A stretch of 64,000 nt of DNA from positions 3,341,165 to 3,405,164 of the forward strand of contig NZ_JAALDK010000001.1 of the NCBI RefSeq assembly GCF_013366925.1. The letters run 5' to 3'. Position numbers and translations under genes: made by a program. Origin of the DNA: Paraburkholderia youngii (lineage in GTDB: Bacteria; Pseudomonadota; Gammaproteobacteria; Burkholderiales; Burkholderiaceae). The notes under the pieces are model-generated. The model saw nothing but the letters and a program-made list of their open reading frames with translations. It made no database searches and had not been told where the DNA came from. Shown piece by piece: positions 25,626-34,399 of the stretch; the stretch's first letter is position 1, and the number at the start of each line of letters is the position of its first letter.

Positions 25626-25863
25626 ACTGTTTAAGTTCACGTTGTTTCTGGCACTGTTCGTTCTATCAGTTCTTTATGTCCGCCCGTATCCCTACGAGTG
25701 GACAGATAGCGAGGCGCGTGCATGGCTGTATTGCTCGCAATCACTTGGCATCCGTGACCCTGATGACCTCTATTACGTGGTGTGGGTGACGATCGAACTG
25801 ATCGTGGCGGCGCTGGCCTATCTGGCAATTATCAAGATATGGCGGTGGTATCGCACGAATTAG
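25606..25863 (+). CDS. small membrane protein, candidate Tlde1 immunity partner
   Basis: An 85-residue protein with an N-terminal membrane helix (FTLFLALFVLSVLYVRPY), a periplasmic loop of about 40 residues (TDSEARAWLYCSQSLGI) and a C-terminal helix (VTIELIVAALAYLAIIKIW). It overlaps the toxin gene by 20 bases. Two helices with a periplasmic loop suit protection against a periplasmic toxin. The family is not one I can name; the role is inferred from pairing and from the similar arrangement at 48209-48954. Confidence 0.65.
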   Translation: MAALARRLFKFTLFLALFVLSVLYVRPYPYEWTDSEARAWLYCSQSLGIRDPDDLYYVVWVTIELIVAALAYLAIIKIWRWYRTN

Positions 25864-25865
25864 AT

Positions 25866-25890
25866 GAAGCTCCTTCACGGAAGCTTCTTT
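25866..25890 (+). terminator. weak terminator hairpin
   Basis: A six-base stem GAAGCT/AGCTTC with a ten-base loop is followed by TTTACC, three bases after the immunity-like gene. Confidence 0.45.
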
Positions 25891-26029
25891 ACCCCGAACC
25901 AAAAAAAGCCCCACAGAAGAGGGGACGATGAACCGCTTGCAATGCGTGCCTTTTTACTGGCTCGAAACGCCACCAATGGTCCTCGCAACGAAACTTGAGG
26001 GGAATCCCCGTGAACCTTGCTGTCACCCC

Positions 26030-26230
26030 AGCTTGATCGATGTCGGGTCGGCGGTCAGATAACCGACCGCCGAGCCGAAGCGGTTCCGGTAGTTCGCGCG
26101 TACGAGCGGATCGAGCGTGGCACCTGAATCAGCTCATGCGAAATGCGGCCGAGGCAGTAATGCTTCTTTACCGTACCCGTGCCGTCAGGGTGCACGGTCA
26201 CTTCCGGCCTTGTTGTGGGGTGTACCGGGG
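26030..26230 (-). pseudogene. remnant of an unidentified gene with a frame break
   Basis: On the minus strand one frame gives EVTVHPDGTGTVKKHYCLGRISHELIQVP and then, after a frame change, DPLVRANYRNRFGSAVGYLT followed by a stop. Both pieces look like real protein sequence, so this seems to be the decayed 3' end of a gene. I cannot name the family. The remaining sequence from 25891 to 26524 holds only a 26-codon frame at 26289-26369 beginning MKKYLTAACYISG, perhaps the 5' stub of an exported protein. Confidence 0.4.
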
Positions 26231-26524
26231 ACTCAGGATCGGGATGACCATGGCGCGCCGGATTGACGCGTTACTTTATGGAATGACTATGAAAAAGTAT
26301 TTGACAGCAGCTTGTTATATTTCCGGCAAGCTGTTGTCACCGTGTTTCGACCGGAGCATCTCGGCGTGACATGGGCGTTGCACTACGCAATTGCAGCGCG
26401 TTTGCCGCTATCGCAGCCAATCGCGAGACCAGATAAAGATAGAGAAATTGCTTCGTTAGCGTCAACGCGGCTGCACGCTATCGTATGAGCTCCTGACTAT
26501 CCGACGACCTCGTGTCGATCGTTC

Positions 26525-27076
26525 ATGAGCACTCTCGTCGTTGACACCACGCCACTCGATCCCCGCGCGCAACCGCTGCTCGACGCGCTGCTGCACGAAT
26601 ACGCGACCCGCTACGAAGATTATCGAAAGGACGGCGGCGCGGCCGCCGCGCAGGAGATGGCGCGCTATCCGGCCGACCTGTTCGCACCGCCGCACGGCGC
26701 ATTCATTCTGCTGATTCGCGACGGCGAGACGATCGGGGGCGGCGCGTTCAAGCGCTACGACGCGCGTACCGCGGAACTCAAACGCATCTGGACGCGCGAC
26801 GATCTGCGCCGCCAGGGACTCGCGCGACAGGTCGTGCGGGAACTGGAAGCGCGTGCGCTCGCGCAGGGCTACTCGCGCATCTATCTGACTACCGGTTTCA
26901 AGCAGCCCGAAGCATGGGCGCTTTACGAACGCACCGGCTATACGAAGCTGTTCGATACCGCGTTGCCTCCCGAAGTGCACGTGCATCTTCGCTTCGGCAA
27001 GAACCTGCTCGCGCCGCTACGCATCGACACGCTCGACGACCTGCGCGCGAAAGACGCCGATCTGGCCGTCCGCTAA
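26525..27076 (+). CDS. GNAT-family N-acetyltransferase
   Basis: A 183-residue GNAT protein. The acetyl-CoA loop is R-R-Q-G-L-A (residues 97-102), followed by the usual helix VVRELEARALAQGYSRIYLTTG and the motif B ending PEAWALYERTGY. No partner substrate is evident. It lies 41 bases upstream of the organosulfur cluster and reads in the same direction, so co-transcription is possible. Confidence 0.8.
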   Translation: MSTLVVDTTPLDPRAQPLLDALLHEYATRYEDYRKDGGAAAAQEMARYPADLFAPPHGAFILLIRDGETIGGGAFKRYDARTAELKRIWTRDDLRRQGLARQVVRELEARALAQGYSRIYLTTGFKQPEAWALYERTGYTKLFDTALPPEVHVHLRFGKNLLAPLRIDTLDDLRAKDADLAVR

Positions 27077-27116
27077 TCGCGGCACTCCTATCTCCTCACA
27101 CTTCGACGGATATCTC

Positions 27117-28046
27117 ATGAAAACAGGTCTGCAGTTGTCGTCGCTCGTATTGGCGGCCATGTTCTATGTCAGCGGCAACGCGTTCGCCGCGACGGGCTTC
27201 GATCTGAGTCCCGACCAGCACGGCCGCGTGCGCGCCGAACAGGATGCAGCCGCGGCCAAGGCGGTGCCGGCGAACTTCCCGTTCGTCGCGAAAGACGAAC
27301 TGACCGTCGGCATCGTCGTCGCGCATCCGCCGATCAGCACCTATGCCACCGATGCGAAGACCGTGGTCGGCTTCGATCCCGATCTCGCGCAACTCGTCGC
27401 GGACAGCCTCGGCCGCAAGCTCAATGTCGTGATCCTCGCGTGGCCGGACTGGCCGCTCGCGCTCGCTTCCGGCAAGGTCGACGCGGTGATTTCGAACGTG
27501 ACCGTGACCGAGGAGCGCAAGGCAAAGTTCGACTTCTCGACCTACCGGCGCGACGAGGTCGGCTTCTTCGTGAAGACCGACAGCCCGATCAGATCGATCC
27601 GCGAACCCAAGGATGTCGCGGGCCTGCGCGTGATTACCGACGCCGGCACGAACCAGGAAAAGATCCTGCTCGAATGGGACAAGCAGAACGTCGCGCATGG
27701 ATTGAAGCCGATCCAGGTGCAGTACTACGACGACGATGCGGTCAAATCGGTGGCGCTGCAATCGGGGCGTGCCGACGCGATCTTCAGCGTCAACGCGGCG
27801 CTGCTGTACGACTCGGCCACGCATGGCAAGACGCGCCAGGTGGGCACCGTCAGCGGCGGTTGGCCGCGTACCGCCGAAGTCGCGGTAACGACGCGCCGCG
27901 GCAGCGGTCTCGCCGCGCCGGTAACGATCGCGCTGAACGATCTGATCGGCAAAGGCCAGTATCGCGCGGTGCTCGAGCGCTGGAATCTCGGCTCCGAAGC
28001 GATCGACAAGGCCGCGACCAATCCGCCGGGATTGCCGAAATCCTGA
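27117..28046 (+). CDS. family 3 ABC substrate-binding protein, organosulfur cluster copy 1
   Basis: A 309-residue exported binding protein (signal about 1-24, ending NAFAA). The mature part begins FDLSPDQHGRVRAE and shows the amino-acid-binding-type pattern ELTVGIVVAHPPISTYATDAK, GFDPDLAQLVADSLG and VTEERKAKFDFSTYRRDE. It is clearly paralogous to the protein at 32343. Related proteins in Burkholderiaceae sit beside flavin monooxygenases for sulfur compounds, so an organic sulfur solute is likely but unproven. Confidence 0.8.
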   Translation: MKTGLQLSSLVLAAMFYVSGNAFAATGFDLSPDQHGRVRAEQDAAAAKAVPANFPFVAKDELTVGIVVAHPPISTYATDAKTVVGFDPDLAQLVADSLGRKLNVVILAWPDWPLALASGKVDAVISNVTVTEERKAKFDFSTYRRDEVGFFVKTDSPIRSIREPKDVAGLRVITDAGTNQEKILLEWDKQNVAHGLKPIQVQYYDDDAVKSVALQSGRADAIFSVNAALLYDSATHGKTRQVGTVSGGWPRTAEVAVTTRRGSGLAAPVTIALNDLIGKGQYRAVLERWNLGSEAIDKAATNPPGLPKS

Positions 28047-28089
28047 GTGCGTCAGCGCTTTTTCTCTTTCTTCGTCGATCTGCCATCCC

Positions 28090-29091
28090 ATGACCTTTTC
28101 GCTATCGCTGCTGGATAAAAGCCCGATTGCCGCGGGTGCGAGCGCCGCCGAGGCGTTGCGCTTCACGGTGTCGCTCGCGAAGCGCGCCGAAGCGCTCGGG
28201 TTCAAGCGCTTCTGGATCGCCGAGCATCACGGCGCGCCCAACCTCGCGAGTTCGGCGCCGGAGATCGTCGTCTCGCATGTGCTCGCGCATACGTCGCGGA
28301 TTCGCGTCGGCTCGGGCGGTGTGATGTTGCAGCACTACAGCCCGTTCAAGGTCGCGGAGACCTTCAGGCTGCTCGCGGCGCTCGCCCCCGGGCGCGTCGA
28401 TCTCGGCATCGGCAAGGCGCCCGGCGGACTGCCGCAGACCACCCGCGCGCTGCAATGGCTGCACGACAAGAAGAGCAAGCCCGGCTTCAACACGCAGCTC
28501 GCGCAACTCGATGCGTTTCTCGGCGCGGGCGTCGAACCGGACCATGCGCTCGCCGGCGCGCTCGCGTTTCCTTCTCCGCCGACGCTGCCTGAGCGCATTC
28601 TGCTCGGTGGCACTCCGGATAGCGCGGCGCTCGCGGCAAAGCAGGGCTGGCAGTTCTGCTACGCCGGACACTTCAACGGCGACGAGGCGAACATCGAGCG
28701 CACCGTGCAGACGTACCGCGATGCGAGCGGCCGTGCGCCGTTGCTCGCACTGTACGCGGTCGCCGCGGCGACGCGCGACGAAGCCGAGCGGCTCACCGGG
28801 CCGCTGCGCATCTTCAGGCTGCAACTGGCCAGCGGCCAAAGCCTGAATCTGGCGACGGCCGAAGCCGCGGAAGAATACGCGCGCCAGGCGGGCGCAAGCG
28901 GCTACACGATCGAAGAGCGCCATCCGCACGTCGTCAAGGGCACGGCCGACGATGTACGCGACCAGCTCGACGCCTTGAGCCGCCGCTACGGCATCGACGA
29001 ATTCGTCATCGATTCGCCGTTGCAACACTATCCGGCGCGCCTGCGCTCGGTCGAACTGCTCGGCAGCGCGATCGAGCCGGCCTACGCGTGA
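28090..29091 (+). CDS. luciferase-like flavin monooxygenase (MsnO8 type)
   Basis: A 333-residue LLM-class flavin-dependent oxidoreductase: the N-terminus SLLDKSPIAAGASAAEALRFTVSLAKRAEALGFKRFWIAEHH is typical of the MsnO8 group, with GSGGVMLQHYSPFKVAETFRLL and LAPGRVDLGIGKAPGG. These TIM-barrel enzymes use FMNH2 delivered by a separate reductase. The gene follows a sulfur-type binding protein and precedes a DmoA-like monooxygenase. The substrate is unknown; desulfonation or sulfur-ether oxidation is suggested by context. Confidence 0.8.
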   Translation: MTFSLSLLDKSPIAAGASAAEALRFTVSLAKRAEALGFKRFWIAEHHGAPNLASSAPEIVVSHVLAHTSRIRVGSGGVMLQHYSPFKVAETFRLLAALAPGRVDLGIGKAPGGLPQTTRALQWLHDKKSKPGFNTQLAQLDAFLGAGVEPDHALAGALAFPSPPTLPERILLGGTPDSAALAAKQGWQFCYAGHFNGDEANIERTVQTYRDASGRAPLLALYAVAAATRDEAERLTGPLRIFRLQLASGQSLNLATAEAAEEYARQAGASGYTIEERHPHVVKGTADDVRDQLDALSRRYGIDEFVIDSPLQHYPARLRSVELLGSAIEPAYA

Positions 29092-29129
29092 TCTCTCCAA
29101 CGAACACTCAACGATTGGCGGACTATCCG

Positions 29130-30500
29130 ATGAGCCATCGCAAACTCAATTTCGGCATCATGCTGCAGGGCGCCGGCAGCCATATGAATTCGTGGAAGCA
29201 TCCGGCCGGGCCCGCCGATGCGAGCGTGAACCTGAACTTCTTCGTCGATACGGTGCGCAAAGCCGAGGCACACGGCATCGCGTTCGCGTTCGTCGCCGAT
29301 GGTCTGTACATCAACGAGAAATCGATTCCGCACTTTCTGAACCGCTTCGAACCGATCTCGATCCTGTCGGCGCTCGCGACGGTCACGTCGAAGATCGGGC
29401 TTGCGGGCACCGTATCGACGTCGTATAGCGATCCGTTCACCGTCGCGCGCCAGTTCGCGTCGCTCGATCTGATCAGCGGCGGGCGCGCGGGCTGGAACGT
29501 CGTCACGACGCCGCTCGAAGGCACCGCGAAGAACTACGGCGGCTCGCACCCCGAGCATGCGCTGCGCTACGAGATCGCCGACGAATACCTGAGCGTCGCG
29601 CAAGGCCTGTGGGATAGCTGGGACGACGACGCGTTCGTGCGCGACCGCGAGCGCGGCGTGTTCTTCGAACGCGACCGGCTGCACACGCTCGATCACGAGG
29701 GCAAGTTCTTCCAGGTGGCGGGGCCGCTCAATATTCAGCGCTCGGCGCAGGGTCAGCCGGTGATTTTCCAGGCGGGCTCGTCGGATGCCGGCATCGCGCT
29801 TGCCGGCAAATACGCGGACGCGGTGTTCACGCATTCGGTGTCGATCGAAGAAACGCGCGCGTTCGCGCAGCGCGTGAAAGACAGCGCGGTCGGACATGGC
29901 AGAAGCCGCGACGACGTGAAGATCTTCCCCGGCATCAGCCCGATCGTCGGCGCGACACACGAGGAAGCGGAAGCGAAATATCGTGCGATTCGCGAGCTAT
30001 TGACGATCGACGAAGCGCTCGCGTATCTCGGCCGTTATTTCGATCATCACGACTTCACGCAGTATCCGCTCGACCAACCGTTTCCCGAGCTAGGAGAGAT
30101 CGGCCGCAACAGTTTCCGTTCGACCACCGACCGCATCAAGGCCGAAGCGCGCAGCAAGGGTTCGACATTGCGCGAGGTCGCGCTCGAAGTCGCCACGCCG
30201 CGCACGCATTTTCTCGGCACGCCCGCGCAGATCGCGGACGAGCTGATCCGCTGGCTCGACGCCGGCGCAGCCGACGGTTTCATCCTCGGCTTCGCGGTGC
30301 AGGCGCAGGGCCTCGCCGATTTCGTGCGCTACGTAGTCCCCGAGCTCGAACGACGCGGGCGCTATGAGCGCACGTTGACGGGATCGACGCTGCGCGATCA
30401 TCTCGGCTTGCCGCGCAAGGCGAGCCGCTATGTGGTGGCGGCAGGGTTGGCAAACCCGGCAGACCCGGCCGACACGGCCAACGCGGCTGCCGTGGCCTGA
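29130..30500 (+). CDS. NtaA/SnaA/DmoA-family FMN-dependent monooxygenase
   Basis: A 456-residue monooxygenase. The N-terminus RKLNFGIMLQGAGSHMNSWKHP and the blocks GWNVVTTPLEG, NYGG, RYEIADEYLSVAQGLWDSW and FQAGSSDAG are hallmarks of the group that includes DmoA, the dimethylsulfide monooxygenase, and NtaA. A GTG at 29088 overlapping the preceding stop could add 14 residues; ATG 29130 agrees better with family N-termini. If it acts on dimethylsulfide, the products would be methanethiol and formaldehyde, and a methanethiol oxidase gene lies 7 kb downstream. The C-terminus has an Ala/Pro/Asp-rich tail (NPADPADTANAA). Confidence 0.8.
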   Translation: MSHRKLNFGIMLQGAGSHMNSWKHPAGPADASVNLNFFVDTVRKAEAHGIAFAFVADGLYINEKSIPHFLNRFEPISILSALATVTSKIGLAGTVSTSYSDPFTVARQFASLDLISGGRAGWNVVTTPLEGTAKNYGGSHPEHALRYEIADEYLSVAQGLWDSWDDDAFVRDRERGVFFERDRLHTLDHEGKFFQVAGPLNIQRSAQGQPVIFQAGSSDAGIALAGKYADAVFTHSVSIEETRAFAQRVKDSAVGHGRSRDDVKIFPGISPIVGATHEEAEAKYRAIRELLTIDEALAYLGRYFDHHDFTQYPLDQPFPELGEIGRNSFRSTTDRIKAEARSKGSTLREVALEVATPRTHFLGTPAQIADELIRWLDAGAADGFILGFAVQAQGLADFVRYVVPELERRGRYERTLTGSTLRDHLGLPRKASRYVVAAGLANPADPADTANAAAVA

Positions 30501-30519
30501 AAGCGCGGAGCAGACGACG

Positions 30520-32322
30520 ATGAACGACACCGCTGAACTCGCGAATCCGCAACTCGCCGCCGCGCACGCCGACACGTTGCGCGAGCGCGCCGACTATCGC
30601 ATCGTGCCCGCGAAAAACCGCGCACGCCTCGCCGGCACCGTGGCGGCCGTGGCGCTGATCGGCATCGTGCTCGAATCGGTCTTGGGCAATCCGCGCTGGG
30701 GGTGGAATGTCTTCGCCCAATGGTTTCTGTCCGAGCCGGTATTGTCCGGGCTCGGCCGCACGCTGCTATTGACCGCGCTCGGCGCGGTGTTCGGCTTCGC
30801 GCTCGGCATTCCGATCGCGCTCGCGCGCGTATCGCGTTCGCCGCTGCTCGCGGGCTGCGCATGGGCGTTCGTGTGGCTGTTCCGCTCGATTCCGCTGATC
30901 GTGCTGCTGTTGATCCTGAACAATCTCGGCTATCTGTACGAGACGGTACATCTAGGCGTGCCGTTCACGAGCCTCGTCGTTCTCGATGTGCCGACCACCG
31001 AGCTGATCAGCCCGTTTCTCGCCGCGGTGCTCGGCCTGACGCTCAATCACGCGGCGTTTTCGGCGGAAGTGATTCGCGGCGGCATTCAGTCGGTGGACCA
31101 CGGTCAGCTCGAAGCTGCCGCTGCGCTCGGCTTGCCGCGCGAGCGCCAGGCCGGGCGCATCGTGCTGCCGCAGGCGATGCGCGCGATCCTGCCCACCGCG
31201 TTCAACGATCTGATCGCGCTCGCGAAGGGCTCGTCGATGGTCTATGTGCTCGCGATGCCGGAGTTGTTCTACACCGTGCAGATCATCTATCGACGCAATC
31301 TCGAAGTGATTCCGCTGCTGATGGTCGCGACGGTCTGGTATCTGATCATTCTGACCGTGTTGTCGGCGATACAGGTTTATGTGGAGCGGTATTTCTCGCG
31401 CGGCGTCAGGCGTAGCGCGGTGCCGTCCGCTTTCGGCGCGCTGCTGAAAAGCCTGGGTATTGCGCGCGGTGGCGGCGTTGCGCCCGCCGAGCCGCATGGA
31501 GAAGCAAAAGACAATGCACGTGCAGGCGCCTGCCTGGATCAACGCTGGGCCGATCAACGCGACGGCGCACGCATCGCGATCCAGCAGGTATCGAAGAGTT
31601 TCGGCACGCTGAAGGTGCTCGACAACGTGTCGCTGACGATGCGCCCCGGCAGTGTCACCGTGATTCTCGGCCAATCGGGCTCGGGCAAATCGACACTGCT
31701 GCGCACGATCAATCATCTGGAGCGCGTGGACGGCGGACTGATCGACATCGACGGCGAGCTGATCGGCTATCGACGCGATGGCGATACGTTGTATGAGCTC
31801 AAGGAGTCAGAGATCCTGCGACGCCGCGTCGAGGTCGGCATGGTGTTTCAGAGCTTCAATCTGTTCCCGCATCTGACCGTGCTGGAAAACATCATCGAGG
31901 CGCCGGTCGCGTTGGGACGTTTGTCGCGCGCGGAAGCGGAGAGTCTTGCGCTGAGTCTGCTCGCGCGTGTCGGTCTCGAAGCGAAGGCGCATGCGTGGCC
32001 GCGTCAGTTGTCGGGCGGGCAGCAGCAGCGCGTGGCGATTGCGCGCGCGCTGGCGCTGAAACCGAAGGTGCTGCTGTTCGACGAGCCGACTTCGGCGCTC
32101 GATCCCGAACTCGTCAACGAGGTGCTCGACGTGATCAAGGCGCTCGCGCGTTCCGGCACGACGATGCTGATCGTCACGCACGAGATCGGCTTTGCGCGCG
32201 AAGTGGCCGACACGATCGTGTTCATGGATCGCGGACGCGTGATCGAGTCGGGCCCGCCCGCGCAAGTATTGAACGAACCGCGCCATGCGCGCACGCGCGA
32301 GTTTCTGTCGCGCGTCCTGTGA
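30520..32322 (+). CDS. fused amino-acid-type ABC permease and ATPase
   Basis: A 600-residue fusion. Residues about 40-300 form a HisMQ-type permease with EAA loop (GQLEAAAALGLPRERQAGRIVLPQAMRAILP). A linker at about 310-345 leads to an ABC ATPase with Walker A GQSGSGKST near 385, signature LSGGQQQRVAIARAL near 496 and Walker B LLFDEPTSALD near 517. The insert GELIGYRRDGDTLYELKESEI is typical of amino-acid ABC ATPases. It lies between two paralogous binding-protein genes and probably serves both. Such fusions occur in Burkholderiaceae but are uncommon. Confidence 0.8.
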   Translation: MNDTAELANPQLAAAHADTLRERADYRIVPAKNRARLAGTVAAVALIGIVLESVLGNPRWGWNVFAQWFLSEPVLSGLGRTLLLTALGAVFGFALGIPIALARVSRSPLLAGCAWAFVWLFRSIPLIVLLLILNNLGYLYETVHLGVPFTSLVVLDVPTTELISPFLAAVLGLTLNHAAFSAEVIRGGIQSVDHGQLEAAAALGLPRERQAGRIVLPQAMRAILPTAFNDLIALAKGSSMVYVLAMPELFYTVQIIYRRNLEVIPLLMVATVWYLIILTVLSAIQVYVERYFSRGVRRSAVPSAFGALLKSLGIARGGGVAPAEPHGEAKDNARAGACLDQRWADQRDGARIAIQQVSKSFGTLKVLDNVSLTMRPGSVTVILGQSGSGKSTLLRTINHLERVDGGLIDIDGELIGYRRDGDTLYELKESEILRRRVEVGMVFQSFNLFPHLTVLENIIEAPVALGRLSRAEAESLALSLLARVGLEAKAHAWPRQLSGGQQQRVAIARALALKPKVLLFDEPTSALDPELVNEVLDVIKALARSGTTMLIVTHEIGFAREVADTIVFMDRGRVIESGPPAQVLNEPRHARTREFLSRVL

Positions 32323-32342
32323 TTGCAGACTGATCCCTATCA

Positions 32343-33296
32343 ATGACCCATCGACGTCAATTCATTCTGGCCGGTACGGCGCTCGGCGCGCTGCTCGTGC
32401 GCAATGCGCTCGACGTAGCACACGCGGCGCAGGCGCCGCACGGCACGGTGGACCTGAGCCCCGAGCAGCCAGGCCGTGTTCGCGTGCCGAAGAATCCGGC
32501 AGCGATCGCGGCTATCGGCAACCATTACCGCTTCGCGAACGACGGCAACTTCACGGTCGCGATTTCGCCGCACCTGCCGCCGACCGCGACCTATGCGACC
32601 GATGCGCGTACCGTCGTCGGTTCCGATGCCGACTACGCGCAACTGATCGCCGATTCGCTCGGATTGAAGCTGAACCTCGTGCCGATCGCATGGGCCGACT
32701 GGCCGCTCGGCCTCACCTCGGGCAAATACGACGCGGTGATTTCGAACGTCGGCGTCACCGAGCAGCGCAAGGAGAAGTTCGATTTCACGACGTACCGGCA
32801 AGGACTGCACGGCTTCTACGTGAAAACCGCGAGTCCGATCAGGAAGATCGCTCAGCCGCAGGATATAGCGGGCCTCCGCCTTATTACGACCTCGGGCACG
32901 AACCAGGAAAAGATCATCCTCGAATGGAACCGGCAGAACGTCGCGAAGGGTTTGAAGCCGGTCGAGTTCCAGTACTTCGACGATGACGCCGCGAGCCGCA
33001 TTGCGTTGCTATCGGGCCGCGCCGACGTCGTATTCAATCCGAACGCGCCGCTTGCCTACGATGCGGCCACTACCGGCGCGATCCGCGAGGTGGGTACGCT
33101 GAACGCCGGCTGGCCGGCGCGCGCGGATGTGGCGATCGCCACTCGCAAGGGCAGCGGCTTGATGGATGCGCTGACGGTCGCGACGAACGGACTGATCGCG
33201 AATGGCGCCTATCGGCGCTCGCTCGCGCACTGGGGCATCGAGTCGGAAGCGTTGGCGCGCTCCGAAAGCAATCCACCGGGTCTGCCGAAGTTCTGA
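32343..33296 (+). CDS. family 3 ABC substrate-binding protein, organosulfur cluster copy 2
   Basis: A 317-residue paralogue of the 27117 protein. It starts MTHRRQFILAGTALGALLV, a twin-arginine-like signal unlike the Sec signal of copy 1. The mature sequence again begins VDLSPEQPGRVRV and has ATYATDARTVVGSDADYAQLIADSLGLKLN and VTEQRKEKFDFTTYRQG. It starts 21 bases after the fused transporter. Two receptors for one transporter may widen the substrate range. Confidence 0.8.
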   Translation: MTHRRQFILAGTALGALLVRNALDVAHAAQAPHGTVDLSPEQPGRVRVPKNPAAIAAIGNHYRFANDGNFTVAISPHLPPTATYATDARTVVGSDADYAQLIADSLGLKLNLVPIAWADWPLGLTSGKYDAVISNVGVTEQRKEKFDFTTYRQGLHGFYVKTASPIRKIAQPQDIAGLRLITTSGTNQEKIILEWNRQNVAKGLKPVEFQYFDDDAASRIALLSGRADVVFNPNAPLAYDAATTGAIREVGTLNAGWPARADVAIATRKGSGLMDALTVATNGLIANGAYRRSLAHWGIESEALARSESNPPGLPKF

Positions 33297-33448
33297 TGCG
33301 CCGAAAGACATTGCAGCATCGGGTTTATCACTCCAGCAGATAACCGTATCGGATTTGCTTCGTTGGCATCGCGCGCGCGGGCCGGTACATTCGTCGCACT
33401 GACCGCGCCGTTAGGCGCCCGCTGAATAGTTTCGACGAAGAGACGCCT

Positions 33449-34345
33449 GTGACGACTACCGCCGCTGCTTTTACCGCTTCCGCTACTGCGACGCAATCCT
33501 TCGAGATTCGCGCATTCGATGCGCCGCTCGGCGCCGAAGTGCTCGGCCTCGATCTCGGCCAGCCGCTCGGCGACGACGATTTCGCGCGCATCCACCGCGC
33601 GCATCTGGACCACCACGTTCTCGTGTTTCGCGACCAGCGCATCACGCCGGAGCAGCAGATCGCGTTCAGCCGCCGCTTTGGCCCGCTGCAGATTCACGTG
33701 CTGCATCAGTTTGGCCTCGCAGGTTATCCCGAGGTGCTGGTCGTATCGAACGTGATCGAGAACGGCAAGCCGGTCGGTCTCGGCGACGCCGGCCACTACT
33801 GGCACTCCGACCTGTCGTACAAGGAAAAGCCGAGCCTCGGCTCGTTGCTGCACGCGCAGGAGCTGCCGGCCGAAGGCGGCGATACGCTGTTCGCGAACAT
33901 GCACCTGGCGTGGGATACGTTGCCCGCGCATCTGCGCAGCGCAGTGGAAGGACGCAGCGCGGAGCACACGTACCTGGCCAAATACGCGGAGTTGCAGAAG
34001 CGCAGCCCGTGGCGGCCGAATCTTTCCGCCGAGCAGATCGCGCAGGTGAAGCCGGTCGTGCATCCGATCGTGCGTACGCATCCGGAGACGGCACGCAAGG
34101 CGCTGTTCGTCAGCGAGCACTTCACGACGCGCGTGATCGGGCTGCCGGAAGACGAGAGCCGCGCCTTGCTCGACGAACTGTTCGCGCACAGCGTGCGGCC
34201 CGAGCATCTGTATCGGCATCGATGGGCCGAGCACGACATGGTGTTCTGGGACAACCGCTCGTTGATGCACCTCGCCGCCGGCACGCCCGACCACCTGCGC
34301 CGCAAGCTGTATCGCACGACGATCGAGGGCGACGTGCCACGCTGA
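33449..34345 (+). CDS. TauD/TfdA-family Fe(II)/2-oxoglutarate dioxygenase
   Basis: This 298-residue dioxygenase uses a GTG start behind GAAGAGACGCC. The metal triad is visible: H-S-D (H119 and D121) and the distal histidine in NRSLMHLA near residue 273, with the 2-oxoglutarate-binding arginine shortly after (HLRRKLYRTT). The family includes taurine and alkylsulfate dioxygenases that release sulfite or sulfate plus an aldehyde. It lies upstream of a taurine-type ABC set, which supports a sulfonate or sulfate-ester substrate. Confidence 0.8.
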   Translation: MTTTAAAFTASATATQSFEIRAFDAPLGAEVLGLDLGQPLGDDDFARIHRAHLDHHVLVFRDQRITPEQQIAFSRRFGPLQIHVLHQFGLAGYPEVLVVSNVIENGKPVGLGDAGHYWHSDLSYKEKPSLGSLLHAQELPAEGGDTLFANMHLAWDTLPAHLRSAVEGRSAEHTYLAKYAELQKRSPWRPNLSAEQIAQVKPVVHPIVRTHPETARKALFVSEHFTTRVIGLPEDESRALLDELFAHSVRPEHLYRHRWAEHDMVFWDNRSLMHLAAGTPDHLRRKLYRTTIEGDVPR

Positions 34346-34399
34346 GCGACGCTTTCCATCACAACGACACCGTCACACCGCACGCCGACTGGAGTTTCA

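Noticed and set aside
26040..26369. 109-codon plus-strand frame
   Set aside because: The sequence is basic and without domain character, and the opposite strand carries more protein-like fragments; treated as debris rather than a gene.
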